From Larix kaempferi (Eukaryota; Streptophyta; Pinopsida; Pinales; Pinaceae), in contig BSBM01000186.1 in the NCBI GenBank assembly GCA_027924585.1, positions 2,914,001 to 2,978,000 on the forward strand: DNA of 64,000 nt, written 5' to 3'. The notes under the pieces are model-generated. The model searched no databases and was not told the origin of the DNA. It was given only the letters and a program-made list of their open reading frames with translations. Below are positions 12,252 through 23,892 of this stretch, in pieces. Numbering within the stretch: the stretch's first letter is position 1; each line of letters starts with the position of its first letter. Both the position numbers and the translations under genes were made by a program.

Positions 12252-12296
12252 ACCTGAGAATGGAACAGAAGTAAGATTAACAATTTGAGACCGATT

Positions 12297-13164
12297 CTAT
12301 AAGTTCTTAGTTGGTGATAAATTTGCAGGTAGATCCCCAAAGAAAGTATCGAAAGTGTAGTGTTCCACATGGGAGTTGAAATATGCAGCAGGCTCACTAG
12401 GATCATTCAAATATGTGATAATTTGTTTCATATAAGGTTCCCTGCTAATTTTAATTATGTTTGGTCTTCCATTGTAGGGAAGCAATTAGTGAGACCAGTC
12501 AGTAGAAAAGTATCCTTTTAGCTTCTCTAACCAATCTTTGGTCAACCATATTCCATACATTTCTAGAATGTTAGCCACAATAATATCCACGTTCTAGTGG
12601 ATTCTGGGGTTAGCAGATAGTGTTAACATGACATTCTTCAGTTCTCCCACTACCCCAACTTTGGATCTGTCAAGTTTAACAATTTGAGTAGGGAAGGGCT
12701 CCCAAGAGGCATTTAACTTTTTGCAGACAGGTAAAGGCATCACATTTGATGAAGCCCATGAATCTATCATACAATTATGGACATTTCTATTGAAAAATTC
12801 AAAAGTGAGCAAGAAATGTGTTTTCTTGCTACCTGGTTTCTGATTTCTAGGTTTAGAGTATGTCTCTAGATTGTTGTTCTGAGCCTCCCTAGGCTTGTTG
12901 ACAATCATGATTTTGGGCAGACTCTCTCATTGCAGGGATTTTCAGAAGTTCAAAGAGAGAAATCTTAGCTTTTACTCTTTCCAAGTCCTCAATGAGGTTG
13001 TATTCTATTTCAGGAATTAAAGTGTCCTTATGTCCTGGTGCTTTACCTCTGTTTGGTGTGGGTGTTGAAGTGGAGGCTTCTTTTGTGGGTTGTCCTTTAC
13101 TCCTTGTATTATAGGGATGTTGGATATTAAATACAGCCTCAAGCTCATCTTCCTCCTCATCCAT
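12297..13164 (-). pseudogene. Gag C-terminus, protease and linker of element B
   Basis: An acidic gag tail with HPYNTRSKGQPTKEAS (13,164-12,889) is followed by a protease (12,908-12,594) reading VHNCMIDSWASSNVMPLPV. The catalytic triplet is D-S-W in place of D-S-G, so a conserved glycine has been lost. The ORF at 12,485-12,297 (PYNGRPNIIKISREPYMKQI) is the linker usually found between protease and aRNH in this lineage. Stops and frame changes separate the parts. Confidence 0.65.
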
Positions 13165-13642
13165 GGGAAGTTCTGAAAAGAAGCTAATTGTGTTTGTCTG
13201 TTGATCTTCTACTTCATCTGGTGGTTTAGGATCTTGATTCTCTTGTGGATTTTCATCTTGCTAATAAGGAGAATTATGTGATTATAAAACCAAAGCCTAA
13301 AAGAATAGAAATAATTTCTTCAGAATTCAATCCTTCATCAAGATTAGGTGGGACAAGGTATTGTGGGGGTTGGTAAGGTCTTCTGAAAGGTTGTCTCTTG
13401 AACCCCCTGTTAATGTTCTAGTTTTCTGTGTTGCCTTTCTTTAGGTCTACCATTTCATTTGATATATTTTAGAGGAACTTCTTCATGTCATTCATCTCAA
13501 ATAGGTCCTTGTTTTGCACTGTGGGTTTTGGAGGATTTTCTTTCTTTCTTATGGAGGTAGAAGGTTTTTCATTTGGAGCATCAGGGTTGTCTTTCAAACA
13601 TAATATATAATTTTCCACCTGGATAGCCTCATCAAAGGCCTC

Positions 13643-14719
13643 CTACATGATAGATTTACGTGCTCTTTTTACCCACATAGAAATGGGAATAGGTAAACCT
13701 TTAACATAATAAGAAACCAGTAGTTCTTCTGCAGGAAGAACAGTGGTAGGGATTCTATTTTTCAAGTATGAAAACCTTTGATTGTAATCTTTAACTCTTT
13801 CCTTGCCTCTGATTTTCATTGAGGACAAGTCTATAACCAAGTCTTCTGGAGTCTCTTCATCTCCAAACTTCTGGATGAACATTTTTTCAAAGTCATCCCA
13901 TGAAGAGATGGATCTAGATTTCAAGGCAAAGTACCAAGTGGATGCTTTCCCTTGGAAGGTATAAGGAAACAATCTACAAACTATATCTTCATGAATGACA
14001 TTCCTAAGTCTGATGGCCTGCATAAAAGTTTTAATGTGATCAAGGGCAGGTGATTTCTCATCAGGATCAAACTTACAGAGCCACTTTTCAGGGTTTTTAG
14101 GGAGTCTTTGTTGTTCTCCAACTATAAACACAACATCCTGGTCCAACCAGGGTCTGTTTCCACCTTCCGCCATGTGCATGTCTTTTGAAGATGAACTAGA
14201 GTCTGACTCACTATATGATGACTCATCAGAAGAGGATGATGAATATGAAGGAGGTGTCGGGGGTGGTCCACCTATGGAAACATTTGGTTGTCCTTGTTCT
14301 ATTTCCTCGAATAATGTGTCAAGGTTGAAATTGGGAAGCAGATTGTGGCGAGGTGAATTATGTTGTTCAGGATTTGGGTCACCTGAATTTTGATTATCTG
14401 AATTATTAACTTGCGGATCGATGTTATGCCGATGTTGAATTGTTGCTAATCCAAGATTACGCTCTTTTGATATTCTTCATTGTAACCTAGCAACACTATC
14501 AGAAGAACCTTTAAGTAATTGTTCGAGTGTGAGGGGTCCCCTAGTGGGTGATATAAAAACGATATCGACCCTCCTAGTTTCCTTCTCTATCGTAGGGGTA
14601 GCAGGAATGACGGTTGGATCTTGCACCGGTTGTTCAGCAGAGGTTGATTCCTGCGTGTGACTATGAGTGACAATCGGTATTCTTGTTGGAGGAGGTCTGT
14701 TGGTGTTTCATTTAGGCAT
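13643..14719 (-). pseudogene. gag: gag of element B
   Basis: The likely ATG is at 14,719-14,717, about 20 bp after the PBS-like site. The frame runs through an early TGA and another TGA near 14,480 into an acidic Ser-rich stretch. The capsid core then reads EKWLCKFDPDEKSPALDHIK, IVCRLFPYTFQGKASTWYFA and SWDDFEKMFIQKFGDEETPE, the usual retrotransposon gag (capsid) fold region. Both TGAs could come from CGA by C-to-T. The open part is 178 codons (14,179-13,643). Confidence 0.75.
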
Positions 14720-14740
14720 AATTTACTTGTGGCCCTCCTT

Positions 14741-14749
14741 CTAGCGCCA
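14741..14749 (-). promoter_or_regulatory. Primer binding site of element B
   Basis: The minus strand reads TGGCGCTAGAAGGAGGGCC immediately after the candidate LTR end (2-base spacer). A TGG start is what a tRNA 3' CCA end would pair with. I do not assign the tRNA species. Confidence 0.45.
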
Positions 14750-14751
14750 TT

Positions 14752-15805
14752 TGTTGAATCCCCGGATGTGTAGGTTGTTGGAATGGGTTCCAGGGCTAGC
14801 AACAGAGGGTGAAAACCCAGACTGAAAGGATTCAAAAGAATCTGCGCAAGAGCAATTCTATCCCCAACCTGTTTGGTGTAGTTAACTCCCACAGATACAA
14901 AGGCCTCCACTGGAACTTATGGGTTTTGATCCTCAAAGGATCAGTCTTCCTGTGAGGGAATATTAAAATTTCCTAACTCCAAAATGGATCTAAACCTAGA
15001 ATAAATCTACCTTAAAGGAAATCTAAACTAAGTCATATCTAATATAAGAGAAGTGTTTTGACTGTATGTAGGATAACTTGTTTGATTTTAAATAAGTCAT
15101 TTCACCAACTTAACATAAATGTAAAATTGGATCTTTCCTTATGACTTCAAAATACAATCAGGCAATGAAAATTAATTGATAATAGTTTAAAGATTATGTG
15201 CATGCAATATTATCCTGTAGTTCTTATGTTAATTGAAAAATTAACATGAATTAATAATTTATGTTAATCATTTCCAGAAATAGATAAATAATTTAATTAA
15301 ATAAATTCAATTAAAACATAAAGATACACAGACCATGAATTAAGACAAATCCAAATCATAGATGAATGCATTAATGATTGATTGCAAAATCAAAACAGCA
15401 TTCATTCAATATTTAAGGTGAAGAAATTAGATATCATCAAAGAAATTTGATAACATAGACAAAGAGGATTCCAAAAGAAACTAACTTTTATTCATCAAGT
15501 ATGCAAAAAATTACAAGATCTCAAGTGAAGCAGCGTTTCTCCAGTCCTTCTCTGGTGATTTTCTCCCCCCCCTCCTATCCCATGAGACTTTTGTCCTTTA
15601 AATAATAATTACAAAATAGTTATAAAAGGAACAGGTTCCCATAAGAGAGGGATTACAAAATCAAGTTCCACTGCTAAATCATCTCCGCGAGCGATTAATA
15701 CTTAACAACTCCCGAAATTCCCAAAGGAATTCATTACATACATTCGGAGAAATATCCCATAGTGAATTGTGAAAAATAACAACAACCCACTAGCTTCCCA
15801 CAACA
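14752..15805 (-). repeat. Candidate 5' LTR of element B
   Basis: The segment has TGTTG/CAACA inverted termini (TGTTGAATCC on the + strand at 14,752 and CCCACAACA ending at 15,805) and abuts the PBS-like site. Length would be 1,054 bp. There is no second LTR in the window to confirm it, because the 3' half of the element is missing. Confidence 0.42.
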
Positions 15806-16136
15806 AATAACAAGGGAACAGAAATATCTTTCTTAGAAGATTCATGATGATCAACAATATCCTCAAAATCTGAAAAGTTGGCCACTTGTTCTTCCTTCAA
15901 AGGGATTGATGGAGTGACAGGTACTTCATTGATTATAAAATCCTGGATAATGGTATCATCTCGATCAGATGGTTTTTCAGTGATCTTCCTTCTCTTCCTC
16001 TGAGGGATCCATATGCACATGGATTGAATCTCACAGTCCTCTTCTTCACTATCACTGCTTTCATCTGAAACACCTGCATCAAAAGGTGGCGATACAAGTT
16101 CTTGGTATAGAAGAGGCTAAAGTTCTTTCTCTTCAC
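15806..16136 (-). pseudogene. Acidic/basic ORF fragment of unknown family
   Basis: Minus-strand reading gives VSDESSDSEEEDCE, then WIPQRKRRKITEKPSDRD, then EEQVANFSDFEDIVDHHESS, running toward the candidate LTR start. The composition (acidic Ser cluster, then a short basic patch that could be a nuclear signal) is not random. I recognise no domain, and the upstream part changes frame. It may be the tail of an older element that B inserted into. Confidence 0.3.
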
Positions 16137-17640
16137 AATGGGCTATAGGGATTAGAGAATGAATTGTGAGGGTTTTGGGTAGAGGTTATAATCACTATAT
16201 AATGAGTTTTTATGTTTTTTGGCATTACACATTTATGGACATATAGGTTTTAATAAGTTTAATAATTACTTAGGTTATGAGTTATAGGAGAAAAGGTATA
16301 TGGGTTATGCTTTATAGGAATCATGGATTCATGGATTCAGTGTTATAGAAGTAGAGATATTTTGGGGTTAAGTGTTACAATTAATGACTTCAAGGATTAA
16401 TATTTATGGGTTAGGAATTATAAATGTTATGTTTTTTAAAGTTTAAGGTTTGGAATTATAGAGATTATATGGATTACAAATTATAATGATTAGATGTTTT
16501 GAGTTATAGAGATTAAGGATTAGGGATAGTGATGGTCACAAGAGATATAAATTATGGATTAAATATGTTATTGTGGTTAAATGTTAGGCTTTATAGTTCT
16601 TATTGGTTATAGGGACTAATCGTGATAATGCTATTTTTTAAGGTGTAAAGGTCAACGCTAGGGTTTATAGATTATAAGTTCTTCTAGAGGATAAGGGTTA
16701 GGAATTAAAGTTTAGGGGGTTATGAAATTTAAGCATTAAGAATTCAAGTTTATAAGGCTCAAGATTTGTATGGGGTGTAATGTTAATGACTATATGCATT
16801 AGGTTTTAAGGGGTTTGCGATTAAATATTAGAATCCATATAATAATTATGGGTGACATGCAATAGAAGCTTGATGTTATAGGTGTATTAAGTTAAGTCTT
16901 AGGTTAATAAGGCTTATAGGGGTTATACTTTACGAGTTAATATTTAAAAGGGTTAGGATTTATTCATGCTGGGGTCGAGGGTAATATGGGTTAGGGGTTA
17001 AGGGTCACATGGGTTATAGTAGTTAAGACTAATTTGAATTATGGGTTATGGGTCTTAGTGGTGAAACCATACAAGAGTTATTGAATTTAAAATCTTCATA
17101 AATTAAAGTTGTTAAGGATAATTGAATTATAGGGGTTAGAATTCATAATTTTTTTATGCAGTAAAGAGATTTTGGTTTAAGTTTTAAGAGGTTTAATAAT
17201 TATATGTGTTCATATTTTTTTTGATATTGGAATTAGCGGTTATAAGTTTTAGAAGTTGTGTGGTTACAAATTATTGAAAATAAGAGTTCTAAAGTTTTGG
17301 CCTTATGTTTCATAAGAATTATAATGAGTAGGTTTGAGGGTTGTAAAATTTAGGTGTTATATGCATTAAGGGTTAATATTAAGGATTATAGATATTATTG
17401 GTTTAAAGATGCAATGATTTACGAACTTAAATATTTTAAAATGTGTAGGGTTTGTAAGGATTTCGTTTTAAGAGTTAGTGATTACAAACTTATATGGATT
17501 AAATGATATAGGGGTAAGAGTAGATGAGGATTATAAAGTTCATGTGTTCCATGGGTTGGGTGTTATAAGGGTTAAAGTATAGAAGTGTTATAAAGTATAG
17601 GTGTTATAATAAGGCATATGTATATTCTCTAACTACTAAG
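16137..17640 (+). repeat. Cytosine-poor degenerate GGTTATAGG-type repeat
   Basis: For about 1.5 kb the + strand has very little C and is built from variants of GGGTTA, TTATAGG, GGATTA and TTAAGG at irregular spacing. It contains words like TTAGGGTT that resemble the plant telomere unit TTTAGGG, but there is no regular array. No coding sequence was seen. Confidence 0.6.
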
Positions 17641-20195
17641 TTAAGAGATGTTATATCCTATGGTGCTTGAATAGAGAATTAACGAGGATCCTTTGTTATA
17701 AAACTTTAAATATTGTGTATACACAATTGAACACTGAACTTGGTGCATATTAGGAGTGATTATTTGGGAATGACCTCCCTCCATCTATTGCTAACACAAT
17801 GGAATCTTAGTTCCTAGCAACAAAAAAGGAAACATGTATCATGATACCATGCGAGAAAATTGTTTCCAAGCAATTTCTCAAAATGGTCCTACAGATACAC
17901 TCCACATAATACATTTAATAATTACCCTGATGGACTAATGTATACAATATAAATATACATTGAAAAAAATTATCTTCAACATTATCCTAATTTAAATATT
18001 CCAATTAAATGTTATATATAAAAAGAGAGGGAAGGATATCATTAACTATTAAAAATACCCTTACAAATTTACTTTTAAAAACATCCAAGAATCCAAATAC
18101 TAACATTAAAATACACTAATAATAATTATAATCTAATAAAAATTTAATCTATTTCAACAACCAAAATAGAAAAATTCGATATGTTATATATCATAAAATA
18201 TATACAAAATCAATTCCAATCAAGCTCAATTGCTAATATTTTGTAAACTCAATTACCAATATATAATTTTAATCAAATTTAATTACTTAATGCGAATCCA
18301 ATTACTATCATATTGATAATTGGTTGTATCATTTCTAATCACACAAAAGATAAGTATTATTGAGTATACTAGAAAAGAGTACAAAATGTGAACATGATCC
18401 TAGGTATTATATGATTATTGTATGATATGTGTATTCACAATTAACAACCAATTTCTGCATGTGACGTCAAATTGGGATTGGTAAACTATATTACCATGAT
18501 AACAACCAACCAAGAACACTCAATCTAGTCTAGTTTTTGTGTCCCATCCTTACACATTTGGTTTGGAATTTTGAGGTAGAAAATGTATCCCAAAACAAAA
18601 CATTTACTATCAAAACTATCTTTATAAGAACTAATATGATTCGATGATGTCAACCATAAGGGTAAATACATTTAGAGGGAAATGGCTAACACTATTTTTT
18701 TCTATTGTATTTTCAACTTATCCCGTTGTACATTTATTCATGAGTGTGAGTACTTGTTCAATGTGAAATTAAATTCCATATCCAACTAGTAGCTACTTGG
18801 CATAATATACCCTTTGTAGGAAAAAACTTGAAATAAATTAAACAAACATACATTTCCTCAATGAAGTACACAAACATAAACACTATAAATTATTTTCCTA
18901 CATATGATTCCATCCAACAACTCTTGCAACAAAGTAACAAAGATCCATCCAACATGAGGAATAGAATATCGATTCAAGAGTTAATTGAATAGAGTGCTTC
19001 AATACTAATTTTTAACCATTTAACAACTTGTGCACAATGTGACCCTACTATGTAGCCTTGAGTGAAAATATGGTTTGGTAGAAAATATAGTGTGATTTTG
19101 AAATGGTTAAGTTTAATACCTTTGGAGTGTTCAAGCATCTCTCATTTTTGTCATCTCATGTCACTAAGGCAGGACTTCTCTATCAAGTAGAGATGCAAAC
19201 TTTGTTCTATGAACATTTTGGGTATGTTTTATATCAATGTTGCGCTAGAAATAAATATCCACTATGTGTCAAAATAATATTTTTAGATTTTGATTAAACT
19301 ATGTTGGAAATAATTATAGTATCCAATAAATTTGGATTGTATTGTATATTTTCATTACCTCAAACCATATGATGAGAGACATGCAAGAAAGGAGATCCAA
19401 CCTAACTTTACAAAATTGAATTATAGGGAAAAAGAGTTTCAACTAAGGAATTGCAATGCCAATTGAGAATCTTAGTGATTATTTATATATTTATTTCATT
19501 TATAAGTTTTTTTTGTTTTACAAAATAGATTTTTTTAGATATATTTAAAAAATTTAGAATTAAATAAATTAATGTTATATATGTATGTGAGATTAATTAA
19601 TTTTTCTATCAATTTTTTAACTTGTAATATATTTATTTTTAAATAAAATAAAAAATTATTTCAATAAAAAATATCTTATTATATTATATGACATTCATTT
19701 TATTATAATAAAAGTGCAAATAATTAAATTATTTATATCCTTTGTGAAAAAAATTTCATAATTATAATCAATTACTTAAATCTTTCATGATTATAATGAA
19801 TTACTTATTTAAGAATCTAATATGTGAAAAATGTGAAGTATATATAATTTACATTAAGTTAAGAGAAGAAGAAAAGCATGAATGATGCGAAAGTATACAT
19901 AATTTACCTTAAGTTAAGAGAAGAAGAAAAACATAAATGATAACCACATTATAATTTAACTAAAAAATAAAAATAATTGAATAAGTTAATTAAAAATATA
20001 GGTTACCACAATTTGACTAAATTATTTTAAAATCAAATTAATAAATAACATAAAATCATTATCTTATGGTAATATTATTTATATTTTATTATCATAATCG
20101 TTTAAGTTGTTAATTGTTATTCCTAGGGGTTTCAAAATATGCACATGGAGAGTTGTCCACGTCAATCTGAAAAGCATGCCAAGTAGTCGTTATCA
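17641..20195. other. AT-rich non-coding stretch
   Basis: No gene, RNA or element was recognised. It is strongly AT-rich from 17,900 and again from 19,480. A roughly 55-bp segment is tandemly duplicated at about 19,835-19,941 (both copies share AAGTTAAGAGAAGAAGAAAA). A 64-codon ORF at 19,103-19,297 has no recognisable features. Confidence 0.5.
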
Positions 20196-20375
20196 TGTTA
20201 TATGATAACGGCTACTCTTAATCCAAAACGGCAATGTCGATTTATGAAAGAAAAAATCCTTTAATGGAATGGTATCCAAGGGTGATGTTATATGATAACG
20301 GCTACTCTTATCCAAAACGGCAATGTTGATTTATGAAAGAAAAAATCCTTTAACGGAATGGTATCCAAGGGTTAG
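20196..20375 (+). repeat. 90-bp tandem duplication
   Basis: The copy starting at 20,196 (TGTTATATGATAACGGCTAC) repeats from 20,286 with the same start and a one-base deletion plus a few substitutions. Each copy ends ATGGTATCCAAGGGT. The TATATGATAACG core is partly self-complementary with the preceding CGTTATCAT. Confidence 0.8.
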
Positions 20376-20867
20376 CGTACAATTTGAAATTCAAACAATT
20401 AGGGTAAATTGTAATTTCTTGAAAACGCTTTTATTGTTATTGCCTTTCCGATCTGGCAGATTTGGAAGTCGGAGAGATATAAGTGGCTCCATGGATGCAG
20501 CTACTGTTGGAGAGAGGAGGCTAGGGTTTCTGTGTTCGCAGCTCCATATAGTGCTCTACCATATTTGGGAGCTAATTCCATGGTCCCCGTCTATGCCTTG
20601 CTTTCTCTGAGGCAGGTCCAAATGGAAGCTCGAAAGGAGGTTATGATGTAGGTCCCCTTGTCATCAGCACTGATCAGATGCGAGATAACTTCAACGTTAA
20701 CCCCAGATACGATATGATAAGTTTGTGACAGATGATGGAAAGGCATGTACCGGCAGACGAGGCTTATCGTCCCTGGATCAATTATGCCCAACAGCTGTAT
20801 TTACGTTGTATCCTCGTCTTCTTGCAATCCATCTCCCAAAGAAAGAAAGAAAGAAAGATTGACAAAG

Positions 20868-21259
20868 ATGAGCACCGCTAGAGCCGTCCCTGCACCGGAG
20901 GAGGATACATTGGATCATGGCTTGTAAAGACTCTGCTGGGGAATGGCTACACCGTGCATGCCACTATCAGAGATCCAGGAAACCCATCAAAGCATTCATG
21001 CCTCCTCTCTCTCCCAGGAGCCCACGAGAGGCTTCGCCTTTTCAGAGCAGATCTGTGCGACGAAGAGAGCTTCGATCTTGCCATCCATGGCTGCCACGGC
21101 GTCTTTCATGTGGTCACTCCGACAGATTTCGGTGGTGGTGGTGTCGTCATCTCATCCAAGAAATTATTAGATTTGGGATTCAAATATAAATACAGTCTGG
21201 ACCAGATTATTGATGACAGCCTCAAATATTTTCAGAAACTGGGCATACTCATTCACTGA
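20868..21259 (+). pseudogene. Reductase pseudogene (DFR/anthocyanidin reductase/CCR-like extended SDR) with internal deletion
   Basis: An ATG at 20,868 opens a short frame. A shift at about 20,890 then gives the Rossmann start [15 protein letters not shown], followed by [39 protein letters not shown] and [12 protein letters not shown]. This is the NADPH-binding half of plant reductases of the flavonoid/lignin family. The sequence then jumps directly to [20 protein letters not shown] and a stop at 21,257-21,259, which matches the family's C-terminal end. Only about 125 codons remain of the usual 330-350, and the central part with the catalytic Tyr-X3-Lys is missing. No intron is visible in the retained N-terminal part. 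It cannot make an active enzyme. Confidence 0.72.
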
Positions 21260-21769
21260 CAACCTGGACTTAATTTCATGACGATATTAAGGAATCATTG
21301 GCAGGGTAGAATATGTCCAGTTTTATGAGCAATGTTGTTTGATGATGGAAAGCCAGTGGAGGAGGAGGTTTGCCTGCAGACTGAAGTGAGACCCATTCCA
21401 CCCCACATTCAAACTGTTTGCGGGCACAGAAGAGAAGCTTTGGATGGTCTACTTCCCTGACACTTGCACTCTCAAGGCATATCCCCACTCAGACTTACGC
21501 CCACCTCAACAATGGCTCCGAGGAAACCGGATCTTGGCGCGTCAGGTTCTGTTCTTAGCATATGTCTGATACCCATAATAATTCATATGTCTGATTTTAA
21601 AAAAAAATTAAATATTCTCTTAAAGGAGGGTTTCTAATGCACACAAATCCGCTATGAAATCCCCCGCAGTGCTCAGGCCCTCTGCCAGTTGCTTATCAAC
21701 TCTCCAATGTCCACCCGCGGCCCCGCCTTCTCTCCCAAAATCTGGTGTCGAGAAGGCTTCCTAAATTTA

Positions 21770-22312
21770 ATCTTCCAAGGCGTTGGAATGTTTGATTACA
21801 GAACCTGTGGAGAACGGACGAGGAGGAGATCAAGAGGCTCGGGCGCGTGGAGATCATCAGGTAGGTATCTCTCTGACTTCGCCTATACTATTATTATGTT
21901 CGATTTATGTGAAATTGGGTTCGATTCAAGTGGAATTATTATGTTCGATTTATGTGAAATTGGGTTCGATTAAAGTGGAATTAGGTTAAAATTTTAGATG
22001 AATTTAAAGTCTCACGAAACTTTGATCAGAAAGGCTATTAGTTATAAGTTTGTGCTATTTCTATTTCATATAGGGTTTCATCAATGGCCTGTCATAAACC
22101 CACCATATATGTGGAGAATGGTGACGGGGTTGGCGAGGTACTGGAGCCCCGAAATGTAATCGTAGCCAGCTCTTCCAAGGCGTTGAAATGTAGGATTACA
22201 GAACCGGTGGAGAACGGACGAGGAGGAGATCATCAGGTAGGATTTCTCTCTGACTTCGCCTATACTATTAACATGTATGGGTTAAAGTAGAATTGGGTTC
22301 GATTAATATGAA
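21770..22312 (+). repeat. Dispersed direct duplication with an inner 45-bp tandem repeat
   Basis: The segment from about 21,770 (CTTCCAAGGCGTTG, GAGAACGGACGAGGAGGAGA, CATCAGGTAGG, CTCTGACTTCGCCTATACTA) recurs from about 22,172. The second copy lacks about 24 bp. In the first copy a unit starting ATTATGTTCGATTTATG is repeated twice (about 21,893-21,985). Both copies carry CAG|GTAG, a donor-like sequence. No protein family was recognised. Confidence 0.65.
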
Positions 22313-23892
22313 AATAGGTTAAATTTTTAGACGAGTTTAAAGTCTTTTTCCACTATAAATTGGCCTTAAAAATGAACCAAAATTTTCGAATCACATACTT
22401 TATGAAAATTGTTCCATACTTAGATTGATCCACCCAGCTTTTTTTTACTCTCACATTGAACAATTATTTTAAACATTTTTAAGCCAACAAAATAATGAAT
22501 CTATTGTTTAAATGCTTTCTTGAAGAATACCAAACATATGGCTGATTGTATATGCTGTGATATGTATTAAGAAAATCAGTTATAAGTTTTTTCTATTTCC
22601 ATTTCATATAGTGAAAAGCTTGTTAATGTTTACTGATTTTATATATGTTATCTGGTTTGTTGATTTTGTGGAGTGATGAATGGGTATTTGTCCAATAGGT
22701 ATGAGAAGGGTTGCATAACATGTGTCAATTTTTTTCATATGATTGGTTGAGCAAACAGAAGGGACTTCTCCATTTTATGTTGGATGATGGACACATAAAG
22801 GTAGGTATTTACCATGATTTGCCTAAATGAAAGAAAATAAATGAATAAGTAGATCAAATTAATAATAGATTATTTTGTTCTAGTTACTTTGATATCTTGA
22901 TTTTTTTTATTTTTTAGATAAGAAAATTTTTATGATATTCTTTAAATTATTTAATTCAATTTTATTTTTTTTATAAATTTTTTTAAATTAAATTATATAT
23001 ATTTATATCTATCTATATATATATATATAATCCCTACCTGGTTATGGTCTTAAATCTTAAAACCTTTACGTGATCAAAGAATGGTCGAAGATGCTGGTTG
23101 GTTAGTAGTAGAGTTTTGGTAGTAGAGTTCTTGACATATTTTATTTTTTAAACAATTTTTATAGTTTATTATTTTGTAGTTAATTTTAACTTATTTTTAT
23201 ATTTTATACATTTTTGTTAAAAAGTAACAATTGATTTTTTATTATTTTTTTCTTTATTTTGGAAAAACTTGTTATTAAATTATTCGAAATGTTAAATTTA
23301 GAAATAGATAATTAAAAATTAATTTTAGCATGTTTTTTATACATGATTTTGTTTTTTTAAGTCAGACATGTAGTGGGATGTTTTTTATTACATAATTTTG
23401 TTTTTTAAAGTTAGATATGTAGTTGGAAATAGAGTAATAATTAGAATGAGAGTAGTATTATTGTTTTAATTTTTATTTAATTTAGTTATCTTGAAATCTC
23501 TCTTTATTTTATTATTAGAATTTATTTAGTTTTTGTTTTTTAAGTTAGTCATATGATTGGAAATAGAGTGACTATTAGAATGAAAGTAGTATTTTTTTTT
23601 AATTTTTATTGGAAATAACTTAGTTCTCTTGAAATCGTTTTATTATATTTTTTGAATTTATTTAGTTGATGGATATGGCTAGTTGTTATTATTTATGGAT
23701 GTAATATTTAAGAACATGGATTGTAAGATATAAATATGTAGTTTTTTAATATATGTTTTAATGAAAATATTACTAATAGATGTGCACATATAAAGTATAT
23801 TAAAATTATGAGGAGTATATGATTTTTCTTTCTTTCTTATAATGTTATTTATTTATATTATTATAGTATAGCACTTTTATATATTTTTATTG
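22313..23892. other. AT-rich non-coding stretch
   Basis: No gene or element was seen. It includes an (AT)n run near 23,010-23,030 and a related pair of phrases around 23,350-23,590 (TTAGAATGAGAGTAGTATT and TTAGAATGAAAGTAGTATT), suggesting an old duplication. Confidence 0.5.

Larger units (their letters stand above)
11650..15805 (-). mobile_element. Element B: truncated minus-strand Ty3/gypsy with aRNH placed after protease
   Basis: Reading the minus strand, the order is candidate LTR (15,805-14,752), PBS-like site, gag, protease and archaeal-type RNase H. The aRNH frame runs to about 11,650 and stops with no RT or integrase. The 3' half is therefore missing, and the sequence joins the tail of element A. 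The same protease-then-aRNH order is implied in element D, so B and D appear to belong to one lineage. Many stops and frameshifts mark it as old. Confidence 0.72.

Noticed and set aside
14172-14393. Plus-strand 73-codon acidic ORF
   Set aside because: It is the opposite-strand shadow of the gag N-terminal region of element B.
16137-17640. A true interstitial telomere array
   Set aside because: Single TTAGGGTT-like words occur, but there is no regular TTTAGGG tandem.
21880-21985. GGTTCGATT sequences as a tRNA B box
   Set aside because: No A box, no cloverleaf and no CCA-end context. The motif belongs to the 45-bp tandem repeat.
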